This document shows positions 1-10,590 of a DNA stretch of 28,865 bases, piece by piece. The notes under the pieces are model-generated. The model was not told the origin of the DNA. It saw only the letters and a program-made list of their open reading frames with translations, and ran no database searches. Origin of the DNA: Silene noctiflora (Eukaryota > Streptophyta > Magnoliopsida > Caryophyllales > Caryophyllaceae); the NCBI GenBank assembly GCA_009801015.1, contig VHZZ01000260.1, forward strand, positions 199,754 through 228,618, written 5' to 3'. Every line of letters begins with the position of its first letter. Positions within the stretch are counted from its first letter, which is position 1. A program made the translations under genes and the position numbers.

Positions 1-132
1 AAAAATAGTTTATTAATATAAATATATTATTCTCGGGTGTTACAAAATCAATATTCATCCTTTACTAAACAAAAAGTACCAAAAATATATCAATAGAAAA
101 CAAGTTTAAAAAAGAAAATTAACTCAAAACAC

Positions 133-354
133 ATGGGTCGGTCCACATGCAAGGCACGAAAAGCCCATGGGTCAGGCACGACCCGAGCACGAAAATGGGC
201 GTGCCTTGAGCGAGCCGCGACAGGGGTTGGAGTCAGTGGGCCTGACATGGCACGACCCAAGAAGCTCAATATTCGTGCCTGGGCCGGGCCAAATTTGGGG
301 GAAAGCACGACGCGTGTCGGCCCAGCACGACCCATTATCAACTCTACCCGACGC
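133..354. repeat. GC-rich hAT-like nonautonomous repeat, probably degraded
   Basis: This block is far more GC-rich than the flanking AT-rich DNA. It is built from inverted variants of GGGTCGTGC and GGGCCGGGCC, for example the ATGGGTCGG near 134 and the GCACGACCCATTATCAAC near 327-344. The right edge, read in reverse, starts TAGAGTTGATAATGGGTCG, which resembles the ends of small plant hAT-type nonautonomous elements. I see no clean left terminus or 8-bp target duplication, so the borders are approximate. Open frames through it are by-products of the high GC content. Confidence 0.4.
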
Positions 355-900
355 TGGATGCTATCTTCACGGGAGGTCTCTAGTCGAGGCTTGGGCCCGC
401 GTTCCTCGGTTTAAGGGTGATCTCGAACTCTTGCGGATGCATCGCCATAATTTAGACGGGCTTAGGGCGAAGAATATCCGATGGTTGTCATATGGTACCC
501 GTCCCTACCGCACTTGTAAGGTATCACTTTACTCGGGTTTTATCACATTTCTTGATGTAGTAGAGTTGTACTGTCCTGATCGGTGCATGCGTCAGTTTGG
601 GTATCGTTAGACAATCTCATATCCAATGCAAATCCCGTCTCTAGAGCAGCACCCGGCAAAGGGCAATTATAGGCTTGAATTTACTGAAGATCCCAATAGG
701 ACTTGAGGGATCCCTACTTCTCAGGTACCCTACGTCATCGGTTAGATGAAGCGGTTACGGCTGTTCGAAATTGCTAAAAGGTACATTAGGTGGTATTCAG
801 AGATTTTTCGCATGTACTTCTACCCCTCTCACGGCGCTTCCAGTCTCGTATAGTCAAGTTTCGCCAGGTGTCGGAGGTCTCCCTAGCTCTTAGTCGACAT
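355..900 (+). pseudogene. Fossil of a plant mobile domain (MAIN-like/PMD) coding region
   Basis: A translated stretch around 355-620 resembles the plant mobile domain, also called the MAIN-like or aminotransferase-like domain. Recognisable pieces are RSLVEAWARVPRFKG, then RMHRHNLDGLR, and later VELYCPDRCMRQFGYR followed by an IPYPMQIPS-like segment. PMD sequences occur in Mutator-like DNA transposons, in some Gypsy-type elements and in a few domesticated plant genes. This copy is broken, with several breaks, and has neither an intact start nor the rest of the domain, so it is best read as an old element fragment. Weaker similarity may continue to about 900. The family is moderately sure, but the parent element cannot be named. 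Confidence 0.5.
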
Positions 901-1700
901 TTCAGGAACGTGTACCAACATCTACCAACAACCCACTATGGAGATGCAGAGAGCTCATTTAGATAGTTTGTTTCAAAACTTGAGTCCCTACTACGAAGAC
1001 GAGAATGATTATTAGTTTATTTTATTTTTTTTATGACTCTTTATTTAAATATTAGTTTTTTTTAAAAAAAAAATATTTTTATTTTATCTCTTTGTATAGA
1101 TATTTTAATTGTAGTTAATTTTAATTTTAATTTTAGTTTTCAATTTATCGGTCCCTAGTAAAAATGCGAGATGAAAATACACCTAAATTAAAATACGACA
1201 TTAAAATGCAACTTAATTAAAATTCTGAAAAAGTAAAACGATTATGGAGGCTGTTTCTTCCCGACTACCTACCTAGTTATATCGAAATTTTCATAACTAC
1301 TTGATTTTAAATAATAAAAATATAAATATAAAAATATAATACGAGTAACCTTTCCTTTTTTAAAAAAAAAATTGGAGGGATAGTAATTGGCTTTAGTAAA
1401 AGCTAAAATTGGGTAAAAGATGAGATGTTTTCCTTAATCGGAATGGGTTAGGTCTTTCCATGTCTGAGATTGAATTACAATTCAAATTTGGAAATCCAAA
1501 ATTTATTTATATTTATATATACCCACATGAAAAGCTCAATCTCAATGTCTGGAATAAAAGGTATTGATTTGATTTGATTTATTCTTGTTTTAATTTAATT
1601 AGGGATTAGGGATTTGGGATTTTTGATTACAATTTGATTTAGAATTCTACTGGTGTAATCATAGCTAAATCATCATAGAAATAGTACTATACTTCGTTGC
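901..1700. other. Gene-free AT-rich stretch upstream of the minisatellite
   Basis: I see no gene here. The stretch is AT-rich, with runs of A or T near 1020-1140 and 1360, and short TTGATTTGATTTG-like repeats near 1562-1580. It may contain the distal promoter of the F-box gene, but no element can be singled out. Confidence 0.5.
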
Positions 1701-2320
1701 TTACCTTTGATCGAAATATTGGGATTTGAGCCGATCCCGTAATTTGTTGTCGTGCTTTGTTAGAAAGCAGTGTCCTTCTGTCCTAATAATTTGTTTATCT
1801 TTGATTAAAATACTCGGGATTTGAGCCAAACCCATAATTTGATCTGTTGTGGTTTGTTAGAAAGCGGTGTGCTTCCGTGTAATAATTTGTTTACCTTTGA
1901 GTGAAATACTCGGGTTTTAAGCCGAACCCGTAATTTGATCTGTTGTGGTTTGTTAGGAAGCGGTGTGCTTCCGTCCTAATAAAGAGTGAAATACTCGGGT
2001 TTTAAGCCGAACCCGTAATTTGATCTGCTGTGGTTTGTTAGGAAGCGGTGTGCTTCCGTCCTAATAATTTGTTTACCTTTGAGTGAAATACTCGGGTTTT
2101 AAGCCGAACCCGTAATTGGATCTGCTGTGGTTTGTTAGGAAGCGGTGTGCTTCCGTCCTAATAATTTGTTTACCTTTGAGTGAAATACTCGGGTTTTAAG
2201 CCGAACCCGTAATTTGATCTGCTGTGGTTTGTTAGGGAGGGGTGTGCTTCCGTCCTAATAATTTGTTTAGCCGAGCCTGTAAATTTGTTGTTGTGGTTTG
2301 TTAGGAAGTGGTGTGAAAAG
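1701..2320. repeat. Minisatellite, unit about 97 bp, about 6.5 copies
   Basis: The motif ACTCGGG (or a variant) starts at about 1718, 1812, 1908, 1993, 2090 and 2187, giving spacings of 94, 96, 85, 97 and 97 bp. The 85-bp unit has lost about 12 bp of the ATTTGTTTACCTTTG segment. A truncated seventh copy ends at about 2320. Each unit contains two small inverted repeats: GGAAGCGGTGTGCTTCC, and CGGGTT...AACCCG around TTAAGCCG. Later copies are more alike than the first two, as expected if the array grew at its right end. It abuts the F-box start codon at 2322, so it is probably promoter or 5' UTR. Confidence 0.9.
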
Positions 2321-2321
2321 T

Positions 2322-4135
2322 ATGGATCGGAAGCCGAAGAGATGTCGTAAAACTATAACTAGTTTACCGGGTGATGTATTGAGCAAAATACTTGTGGATC
2401 GGAAGCTGAAGAGAGGTCGTAAAGGTAAAACTATAACTAGTTTACCGATTGATGTATTGAGCAACATTCTTGGTATGCTCCCTACCAAAGATGTTGTTGC
2501 TATGCAACTATTGTGTAAAAGAATGAGCAGAGATATTTTCAGTTCTATAACAAGTTTAGACTTTGACGATTCCCTTATATCGTATTGCGATCAACGTCCC
2601 CATTTAGTTGAACGCCTCCCTCTTTTCGAGCAATATGTGGATGATACACTGCTCAAATTATCTCCGAGCCAACCTATTACCCGGTTTAGACTTCATTTGG
2701 GTGGCGATAAAACCAACTACTCGTACAATCCATGTTTTGACCGTAGTCAGCATAGGTGTGATGGAGACTGTTTTCCTTATCCCGAACCTTGGCGTGCTAA
2801 TGCCTGGATCTCTTTTCCTCTTACTCACCCCGGCCTTAAAGAGCTTGACCTCTTCTTTCATGTTAGCAAGACTTACGATTTTCAGCTACCTCCTCAACTT
2901 TTCACTTGTCGATCCTTGGAGGTGTTGAAGATTGATTCCAATATTGAACTCGATGGTGCTGAATTCAAACGCCTTTCACTCCCTAACTTGAAACTACTTC
3001 ACCTCCGTTCGCTTACCATTGTAAAGGATGCCTTCATTACTAGACTTGTTTTGACTTGTCCGTCACTTGAAGACCTTGCTATTGTTTGCTGTTGCTGGGA
3101 TCAAGCTCAACGTGTAGCCATCTGTTCTCGTTCTCTCAGGAGATTGGAATTAGTTATTTGCCACTGGGCTAAAGGGGTTAACACTCTTTTTATGCTTTTG
3201 GATACCCCTAATTTACAGTACTTTTACTACGACGACAATTTAGCAAGTCGCTACTCTGTCACAAATATGAATGCTCTCGTCCAAGCTACCTTCAGTGTTA
3301 GGACACCTTTGCGAAGAGGCTCTGCTGAGCATTCTCTTGAGGTCCAGCTTGGCCTTATCAGAATGCTGTCCAATGTTCAACATTTATCTCTTTCCGATGA
3401 TTGTGACCAGGTTTGTCTCTATCATAAAGTTTCGAGTTGAGAATGTGCATTGTGTCTTTTGTTAAACAGCGAAGAGTAACTCGCTACTCTTTGTTTGCAG
3501 GAAATGGATCTTCAAGGAGCGTTTAAAGGTCAACTGCCTGTGTTTCGTAATTTAAAGACATTAGAGTTGAGTGCCAGTCTATCCCAACGAAGATGGGATG
3601 TATTGCTCGCGGAAATTCTCACCTCTTCACCTTGCTTAGAAACCCTTGTTTTCCCCTTTGTAAGTACTCTTTTCGACTGTCTTAGTGTAATCCTTACTTA
3701 TTACGGGGTTTCAAAAGGAAAAATTTCCGAAACAGAAAGCAATGTGGTGGCTACTATGCCTCTGTGGTTCTAGCCATTGCGGAAATCAAGTAATTTGTGT
3801 GTTTATTGTAGGGGCTCTTTGATATAACCAGCATCAACTACCCGGAACCACGAGATCTGGAGCTAGTTGATTTGGAAGAAGAGGTTTGGAAGACGACTGA
3901 ACTAAACCCGCAATGTTGCCAGTCTAGTCTTAGAAAAATTGTGATAAAGAGTTACCTAGGGTTACGCCGGGAGCTAAATATAGTCAAATTCATTCTGAGC
4001 AAGGCATCGGTTTTGCAGGAGTTGGTTGTTGTGCCTGAACGTTTATCGGCTACTCATGTTGGGGTTTCGGCACTTGATAGATTGAAGGAGCTACCAAGGG
4101 CTTCAGTTACTTGCTCAGTTAAGGTGGAGATGTAG
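2322..4135 (+). CDS. F-box/LRR/FBD protein, three exons, 523 residues
   Basis: Predicted substrate-recognition subunit of an SCF (SKP1-cullin-F-box) E3 ubiquitin ligase; the target is unknown. Exons are 2322-3410, 3501-3659 and 3812-4135, all joining in phase 0 with GT-AG introns. The start is the ATG at 2322; the same frame continues upstream only with non-ATG codons. The F-box lies at residues 40-85 (SLPIDVLSNILGMLPTKDVV). Leucine-rich repeats follow from about 170 to 430, with segments such as GLKELDLFF, SLEVLKI and LPNLKLLHLRSL. The FBD domain is at about 436-500, with the conserved W442 and the core KFILSKASVLQELVVVPE. Residues 1-24 are nearly repeated at 25-50 (see the separate entry), so the protein opens with half an extra F-box helix. 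This is a large, fast-evolving plant family, and orthology cannot be judged by eye. Confidence 0.9.
2323..2472 (+). repeat. In-frame tandem duplication at the 5' end of the F-box CDS
   Basis: Copy 1 (2323-2394, 72 bp) and copy 2 (2395-2472, 78 bp) both begin TGGATCGGAAG and share CGTAAA...ACTATAACTAGTTTACCG and GATGTATTGAGCAA. Copy 2 has 6 extra bases (GGTAAA) after CGTAAA. Both lengths are multiples of three, so the frame is kept. Each copy encodes DRK-K-R-RK-(GK)TITSLP-DVLS-IL, that is, a basic leader plus the first F-box helix. Confidence 0.95.
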
Positions 4136-4754
4136 AATTTTCTTTGTCGTGTAAGATAATGTTGTGACTCGCGGTCTTAATTTAAGTAATAGGTCTTATT
4201 TAAAACGGTAGTATGAAAGTTTTCAGATGATTCGGATCCAAATGATCGCATTAGTTATATTACGAGTTAGGAGTGTTAATGTAACATGTAAACATATGAA
4301 GTAAATTATGAAATTTTCGTGCCAACGAATTTAAACCGAGGGCACAAATGCTACGGAGTTCTAACAATGACTTTACTCGCTAAATCGGCTAGCACAAAAA
4401 CTCGGGATATCGATTTACGATTGAAATCCATGGCTAATAACTCATGTGCATTATTCTAAAAACAAAACAAATCACAATCATAATTCCTCTACTTTTCCAT
4501 GAACCACAAGGCTCGAGACGTCAATCGTAGCAATTTCACGGCTTTAACAACCTCAGAGCTACTCAAGTGAGCAAAACTGAGAGAACTCAGAGGAGCAAAG
4601 GTCTAACTTTCCGAACCACCCCGTATTCATGTCAAATGAACCTTTTAAGCCATGCTTTGTTGCTTGTAATTTACATCTTGAGCCATTTCTGTGTCCCTGC
4701 AGACAAGTATAGCACAGAAGCAAATCAAACATATGCCTTTAAGTTTTAAACGGC
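4136..4754. other. Tail-to-tail spacer between the F-box gene and FSD3
   Basis: This stretch should contain the F-box 3' UTR on the + strand and the distal 3' UTR or downstream flank of FSD3 on the - strand. No coding segment is convincing; the short frames at 4567-4749 lack codon bias and any known motif. Confidence 0.5.

Positions 4755-4805
<51 letters not shown>
4755..4805. repeat. (AT)n microsatellite, about 25 units
   Basis: An uninterrupted alternating A/T run of about 51 bp. It starts 45 bp past the FSD3 stop codon, so it probably lies in the FSD3 3' UTR. It is self-complementary and should vary in length between individuals. Confidence 0.97.
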
Positions 4806-4810
<5 letters not shown>

Positions 4811-4849
4811 GAGATCATATATATAAATAATAAACCAAGACACTTACTA

Positions 4850-7800
4850 TTACTTTACTGGAATGTTAGGTTCGCCTAGGTTAACAAAAGACTGAGCGCG
4901 AGCTATTCGTGCAGTGACTGCATGCCATGATACAAGGTGGTTCATGAACACATTTACATACTGGGCTCGATCATTCTGTTCACAGAAATACCCGAGTGTT
5001 ACAAAAACCATTTACAGAAAAAAAAAAAAGAACATTTTATACTCCGTGTAAAATGTGAGAGCAGAATGAACGGTAGTAGTTAGTACCTTGTAATCCAAAT
5101 AATAAGCATGCTGCAAGATTGAAGACACAGACAAGTTTAGATCACGCCGATTGAATCTAATGATTTATTAGCCTGCTGAAGAAAAGAGGAAAGAGTAAAC
5201 AGAAAACATACCTCCCACATATCTAAACATAGTAAGGGCTGCACCGAAAAGATACAAGTCAGGCGTTAGTTACGAGTCTAGGATAGTTATGTAGTCATTT
5301 GACTAAAGTAAATCAATTTTATACATAATTGAGAAAAATGACTTACTATATTATCCCATACAATGGGAGTGATTGCATTTGATGTTTTAACTATCACTAG
5401 ACGCTTTTCGTGCCTCTTCACTACAAAACCAAAGTCAAAATCGCATCACAATATCATCACTGGTGTATACTTATCGCAAGCTCATGCTTTGAGAAGTTAG
5501 ATTACGATATTTTTGAAGCTTGTTCTTGATTGTGAATGACACGAAAAAGAAAAAGCCGATTAAATAATGTGAGAAGACTTACAAACAAGCCAAACCCATC
5601 CAGAACCAAATAATGTAAGGGCTGCCTCAGTAAATTCCTCTTTAAAATTTCTGAAAGAACCAAAATCTTTCTCAATCTGCAGAAGCAGTCCACGTTCTGG
5701 TGAATCTCCACCTCCTGGTTGCATGGAGTGCCAGAAAAAATCGTGGTTCCAAACCTGTAAATTACATATCACGAATAATTCAACATTTCTGTGGTCTATG
5801 CGAGAGTAAACTAGTAATCTAGTATTGACCTCCAGTATAATGCTTGTGTTCTTCTAGATGTCATGTACCACCACCACTAGTTATCTTTGTTCCGAGATTC
5901 ATTGGAGAATTTCACAAGAAAATCAGTGGTGGACCAGAAAATTTTGTTCTGTTGTCCCGTTCAAAATAGCAAGTTATTATCATTCCAAATAAATTTTACC
6001 TTTTTAGCACAAACTTGGACCAAACTCAAATAAAAAAGTTTCCTGTCCAGGGACCCCGAGTCCGTGAAGATAGGTCCGCCAGTGCAAACAATGGTAGAAA
6101 TCTCAGCATCGTGTCAACTACTAAAATGTCAGCTATTGGGAAACTAGATCTAAACTACAATGAGCAGCTTATGCACTTTTTAGTTACCAACGTCTTGCTG
6201 CAGAGAGTATTCAGAACTAACCTGTGCAGCAGCATTGAATTCCAGTGTGGGGTTTCCGTAGTTGTATGTCACTTTAACAAGCTCATCCATGGTATAGCCA
6301 TATAGTATGTCATTCTTACTTAGGTGTCTGTTTAAAGCATCCAGGTAGCCTCTATGATGCTCTCCCCAATGTAACTCGAGTGTCTTTCTGCTCATATATG
6401 GTTCCAATGCATCCTACAATAAACAGGGAAAAGAATTTACGCTTGCTTTTGGATCAATTGTTTATGTAAGCATATACACGTGTGCTCGGAACTCTCACAA
6501 TTCCCCACCATACAAAACGTAAACTATTGGCTCAGAAGGAGAACAGGGTAAAGGAAACTGAAACACAAAGATGGCCAAGAAAATGGACTTCAGACATTGG
6601 GAATTAAGTAAAAGATAGATACAAGGGACTAAGGGAGAAGAAAATTGGCAGAGGAATTAGGCCAACGAATATGAATACTAATTACCCAGCAAGTCAAATT
6701 GATACTCTGTAAGACCGTAATTAAGATTATCTCACAGCAAAACTTCTAAAACTATTTCTTAGTTTAGTTTTACCAAAACTGAAAGCAAATAATGTAAAAT
6801 ATTCAAGCATGAAAATCAGTTTTCCTGAAGCAACTTACTAGATTATAAGGAGGCTTTTTTAGCCCATAATACGCAACTACTTTAGGTCCTCTTCTCCGTC
6901 CAAGACATCCTATACGCTTCTGCAGGGGACAACAATTTTTCAGGTAACATTAAAAATTTATATGGAAGGCAATACTATAAAGACAAACGGAAGTAGATTG
7001 TCAAGTTGAGCAAGAACTATGGACATCTCATTAAAATATATTCCGTACTTTCATAACCTGACATCAAGAGAATGAATAAGAAGAACTACAATAACAACCA
7101 CTCTCTTGCCGCCAAGCCATGAGTATTCCAGAAAAAAATGAACATAACCTCACCCATAGATCCTAGCTATTAAGAGATTGTTTCTCGAATTGATAGCCAA
7201 ACTTTTTTAGAAAGACCATAACATGCTTTTGCCACTGACACGCCCGTTTAAAGAGTCCAGTGGAAACAATTAGAGTTGTACCCACGATTCCTGTTTTCTT
7301 TTCCTGTTCCGTTGACACTAGCCAACTGTCTCACACGCTCAAAAGTCATTGTTGGAAAGAAAAAAGTACCAAATATGAAGCGTGGCATTAGCAGCATCCT
7401 CCTATTTGTCGCAGTATAGAGTACAGTGACGTTCAAACACGGTCTTAGTATCACAATAGGTGCAAAAATGCACATAATAACCAATTCTGAATGAGGTTAC
7501 TCCCTATTAATTTCAAGTAAAGACGGACACATATTAACAGAATTAAAAAGCACCTGAACTTAAAGCCAGACATAATACGCAAAAACTCAAATCACACAAT
7601 CGTATAGTGTAACTATACACTTCATCAAATGATACTCTTTTCGTCCCATTAATTTGTTTACCCTTTTTTTGTAAGGGGTATTTTAATCAAACGTAAACAA
7701 ATGATTGGGAGGGAGGGAGTAATAATAACTACTACGCCATACAACCATCTTACTCAAGACCAATCATGCATAATATATCACTGTAACCAGTGGCAGAACT

Positions 7801-8518
7801 AAGGAGCTAGCAGACGTGATCGCCTCCCTCTGAGCAATTCAGCTTATTCAACTCACAAATTCTTGTTTAAGCTGGCAATTTCCGTCTTAAACTTAAAATG
7901 GGGTCAAATATTGTTGATGAGACAAGAAGGATGCCTAGGGCCTAGGCTATATATGCAAGTGGGAGCATATTTGATCCGTTTTCATCTTCAAGACAAATAT
8001 TGTCGTCCTAATAGAGACTTAATGGAGTGAGTTTAACTCCACTATTTCGCCCCCTAAACACAAATCCTTGTTCCAAATTCCGACTAATACTAGATAACAC
8101 CAGACAGTACAGATGTCATTTTTTACCATAACATTACTCCTAGAGTCCTAGGTAAATTCTACTAAATTACCCCGGGGAACCTAGCTAGTAGCAAAGTGTA
8201 GCACTCGCTACCCCAAATCTCCAAATAATAGTTAATATTATCGATTTTTGCTACCGTAAAATTCTTAAATACAGGCTTTAACATAAATATAGAATAGTAT
8301 GAGAAAAAATCGCTAACCCAAAATTTTATTTCTAGGTTCGCCCCAACAAATCCAAACATTATTAATACAACTCTGAAGATTAAACAAAAATACAAATTTA
8401 CAGGAAATTAAAAGAGTCTATATACCTGAGGAATAAAGCTTGGATTTTTACTAGTTGAAGAAAAACCATTACAATGGAGAGTAGAGCCAGTATGAAAAGT
8501 AGTAGTAAAACTTCCCAT
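4850..8518 (-). CDS. FSD3: Chloroplast Fe superoxide dismutase, FSD3 type, 262 residues
   Basis: Converts superoxide to hydrogen peroxide and oxygen; in Arabidopsis FSD3 acts in the plastid nucleoid with the plastid-encoded RNA polymerase. Eight exons (high to low): 8518-8426, 6919-6839, 6413-6222, 5754-5583, 5420-5347, 5238-5212, 5110-5087, 4975-4850. All introns are GT-AG and the frame is intact. Residues 1-45 form a Ser/Thr-rich and then Arg-rich plastid transit peptide. The mature part opens [20 protein letters not shown]. Metal ligands are H73 (LHWGEHH), H126 (VWNHDFFW), D210 and H214 (DMWEHAYY); Q122 before VWNH is the iron-type glutamine. [31 protein letters not shown] and the C-terminus [10 protein letters not shown] favour FSD3 over FSD1 and FSD2. 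The length nearly equals Arabidopsis FSD3 (263). The 1.5-kb first intron carries a Stowaway MITE. Confidence 0.95.
7635..7719. mobile_element. Stowaway-type MITE in FSD3 intron 1
   Basis: Flanked by TA at 7633-7634 and 7720-7721. The left end is CTCTTTTCGTCCCATTAATT and the right end, read in reverse, is CTCCCTCCCTCCCAATCATT; both continue into TTGTTTAC. The 85-bp length, TA duplication and CTCCCTCC-type ends fit Tc1/mariner-derived Stowaway MITEs. Confidence 0.8.
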
Positions 8519-8903
8519 GTTTTATTTTTACCTAAATCATGCAAACATTATCCAACCCAGTTAAATTTATAAGAAAATTAACAATTCTAAACTGTAAAAA
8601 TTAGGGAATGATTGTTATATTATGACAGCAATGAATTAAAAGTGGGAAGAACAACAGATAAGAAGCAGAAGAAGAGAGTGAGCTCAACTGTTTAACTGGG
8701 AAAAGTGGACTTGAATTTCTGGGTAGAGATTTCGGGTCGATTTTACAAGGCCTGCTTGAACCAAGCCCAGGCCTAAATGAATCGAGCCTCGAGCTTAAGA
8801 CTTAGGTCCGGTTCTTTTGGGAATAGTATATCGAGTTTAGTTTAATTTAATTCTTTTTAAATTTTACTCGTATGAGTTTAGCTTTGTTTATATTTACTCT
8901 TTA
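8519..8903. other. 5' flank and presumed promoter of FSD3
   Basis: No gene. It should hold the 5' UTR and core promoter of FSD3, read leftwards. I could not fix a TATA box or any named cis-element with confidence. Confidence 0.4.
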
Positions 8904-9575
8904 TTAGAGGTTATTATTTTCGGGTTCGGGCTGGGCATGGGTCGGGCCAAAATGAATAAATAATTCTACCCAACGGGCCAAATTAGAGTAAGGCCCGTCC
9001 GCTTAAACGGGCCTAACGTTGTGTCCGTACCCACCCTTTTTGCGGGCCGGGTAGCCCGCGGGTTTGCGGGCTTCCGTTTTCTTATTAAAAAAATTACAAA
9101 TATACATTAATCCAATTTTAAATTAAATAAAGAATAATAATCAGTATTTAATTATAATTTATCTTACAATTGTCATGATTTATGTTAATATTGTTTGAAC
9201 ATTTATTTAATTTAAATATTTTGTTAATTAAAAATATAAATATTTCAGTTATATGTTTACCCTTATAGTTTATGTATTATGTTTTACATATTATTATTTT
9301 AGTGTTAGACAACACTATAAAATTGATACAAAATTCTTAAAAAATGTCATTTTTAAGAGTAAAAAGAATAGGATTTAAACTGTAAACGGGTTTAACGGGC
9401 CGACCCACGGTTTTTCTTATTGTCCATACCCGCCCAATTAGCTTGGCGGGCTGGGCTTGACACGCCCTCTTAATTTTTCGGGTCAAAAATATTTGTTCAA
9501 GCCCTCTAAAAAATCGAGCCGGGCGGGATGGACCAAATAGGCGGGACGACCCATGAACAATTATACTCTTTATAT
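8904..9575. mobile_element. hAT-like nonautonomous element with GC-rich ends
   Basis: Two GC-rich ends face each other across an AT-rich core. The left has GGGCTGGGCATGGGTCGGGCC near 8929-8949, and the right, near 9530-9565, has GGGCGGGAT...CGACCCATGAACAATTATAC. ATGGGTCG and its complement CGACCCAT mark the inverted subterminal parts. Further GGCCCGTCC/GCGGGCC blocks lie at 8990-9070 and 9395-9480. The pattern resembles plant hAT-derived nonautonomous elements. I cannot define exact termini or a target duplication, so the borders are approximate. Confidence 0.45.
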
Positions 9576-9961
9576 ATCATTATATATCAGGTTATATTTA
9601 TTTTTCATTTATATTCAATTCAATCTAAGAGTTTTAGTCTAAAATAATGAGGTCTTAATGTTTTTTTCTTGTATGGAACAATGTTTTGATAAAACTTTAC
9701 AATTGTCATGAAATATCTCTTTAGATATTTCAATCCAACTTAAATTCAGCAACCCAATTGTAATTTTAATTTCAATACCATGAATTTTCGAATCATAACT
9801 GAGAACTTAAAATTTAGAGTTGAATCGTAAATTGTCTCTAAACATATTTATAAAATTGGATTTGATATTAAATTAGAAAATTTAAACGCCCATAACCAAA
9901 ATCAATAAGATAACTAACCCCACATTTCCAACCGTTAGTCTTCTTTAAAGCGGTCTTAACT
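9576..9961. other. AT-rich spacer without recognisable features
   Basis: An AT-rich stretch with no supported gene, RNA or element. Confidence 0.5.
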
Positions 9962-9964
9962 TAA

Positions 9965-10261
9965 GGCCTCGTTTGGTTGCCATACGGGAATTAATTTCCC
10001 ATGATTTTACAAAACACGTGAATTGCTCAATTCACGTGAATTGCCCAAAACTTGTTTAGTTGGCATCCGGGAGTTGGATTCATGCGGGAGTTTCCAATTA
10101 CCTAGGGGAGACTAGGTAATTAAACTCCTCCATAATGGAGGAATTGGAAACTCCTGGGAAAATGCAATTCACGTGATTTTGGGCAAACAAACAACCTCCA
10201 TTTTTCCAATTCACGTGAATTCTCAATTCACCCACTTTTAATGGGGCAACCAAACGACACC
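9965..10261. mobile_element. Tourist-like (PIF/Harbinger) MITE, 297 bp, with TAA duplication
   Basis: A TAA target duplication flanks the element exactly, at 9962-9964 and 10262-10264. The terminal inverted repeats are GGCCTCGTTTGGTTGCC on the left and, read in reverse, GGTGTCGTTTGGTTGCC on the right (15 of 17 identical). The inside is foldback-like, with repeated AATTCACGTGAATT palindromes and a central CCTAGGGGAGACTAGG. It has no coding capacity, as expected of a Tourist MITE mobilised by a PIF/Harbinger transposase in trans. Confidence 0.92.
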
Positions 10262-10277
10262 TAAGATGAGAAACAAC

Positions 10278-10365
10278 AAGAATTGACTCAAGTGGTAATT
10301 GGTAAGAGCTTTCTTACTTCAAGTGAGAGGTTGGGGGTTCGATTCTTACGAGAAAAATGTCACCA
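10278..10365 (+). mobile_element. tRNA-derived SINE-like fragment
   Basis: The sequence carries an A-box-like CAAGTGGTAATTGGTAAGAGC at about 10289-10309 and a canonical B box GGTTCGATTC at about 10336-10345, the internal RNA polymerase III promoter. GACTCAAGTGGTAAGAGC-like heads are typical of plant tRNA-related SINEs. It does not fold as a tRNA, because an acceptor stem is missing. The 3' end is not defined. Confidence 0.6.
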
Positions 10366-10590
10366 TTTTATATTTTGTTCGTCCCACGTTGATAATGATT
10401 AACACCTTTTGAAAAAGGGAGTAATAAAAGTGATCATGTTAAAAAGAGAAATGGATCATCTCCATTACATCTAGTATCTTTATGCATGAAGATAATCAAT
10501 TCGTTCGTTTAACAACATCATATAAATGACATATAGGATGTTGATATAAATATCATACTTAATAAAATAAAAACATTTAAAAAAAAAAAA

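Noticed and set aside
90-610. Overlapping open frames on both strands at the left edge as genes
   Set aside because: They run through the GC-rich repeat and the broken PMD fossil, and none has an intact gene structure.
1701-2320. CRISPR-like array
   Set aside because: The units are contiguous tandem copies without unique spacers, in a plant genome.
2298-2321. Upstream start for the F-box protein
   Set aside because: The frame extends upstream only to a TTG inside the minisatellite; the first ATG is at 2322.
6015-6305. Plus-strand open frame inside FSD3
   Set aside because: It lies opposite FSD3 exon 3 and intron 3; the minus-strand reading is a clear SOD exon.
10289-10345. tRNA gene
   Set aside because: A and B boxes are present, but there is no acceptor or anticodon stem; it fits a SINE better.
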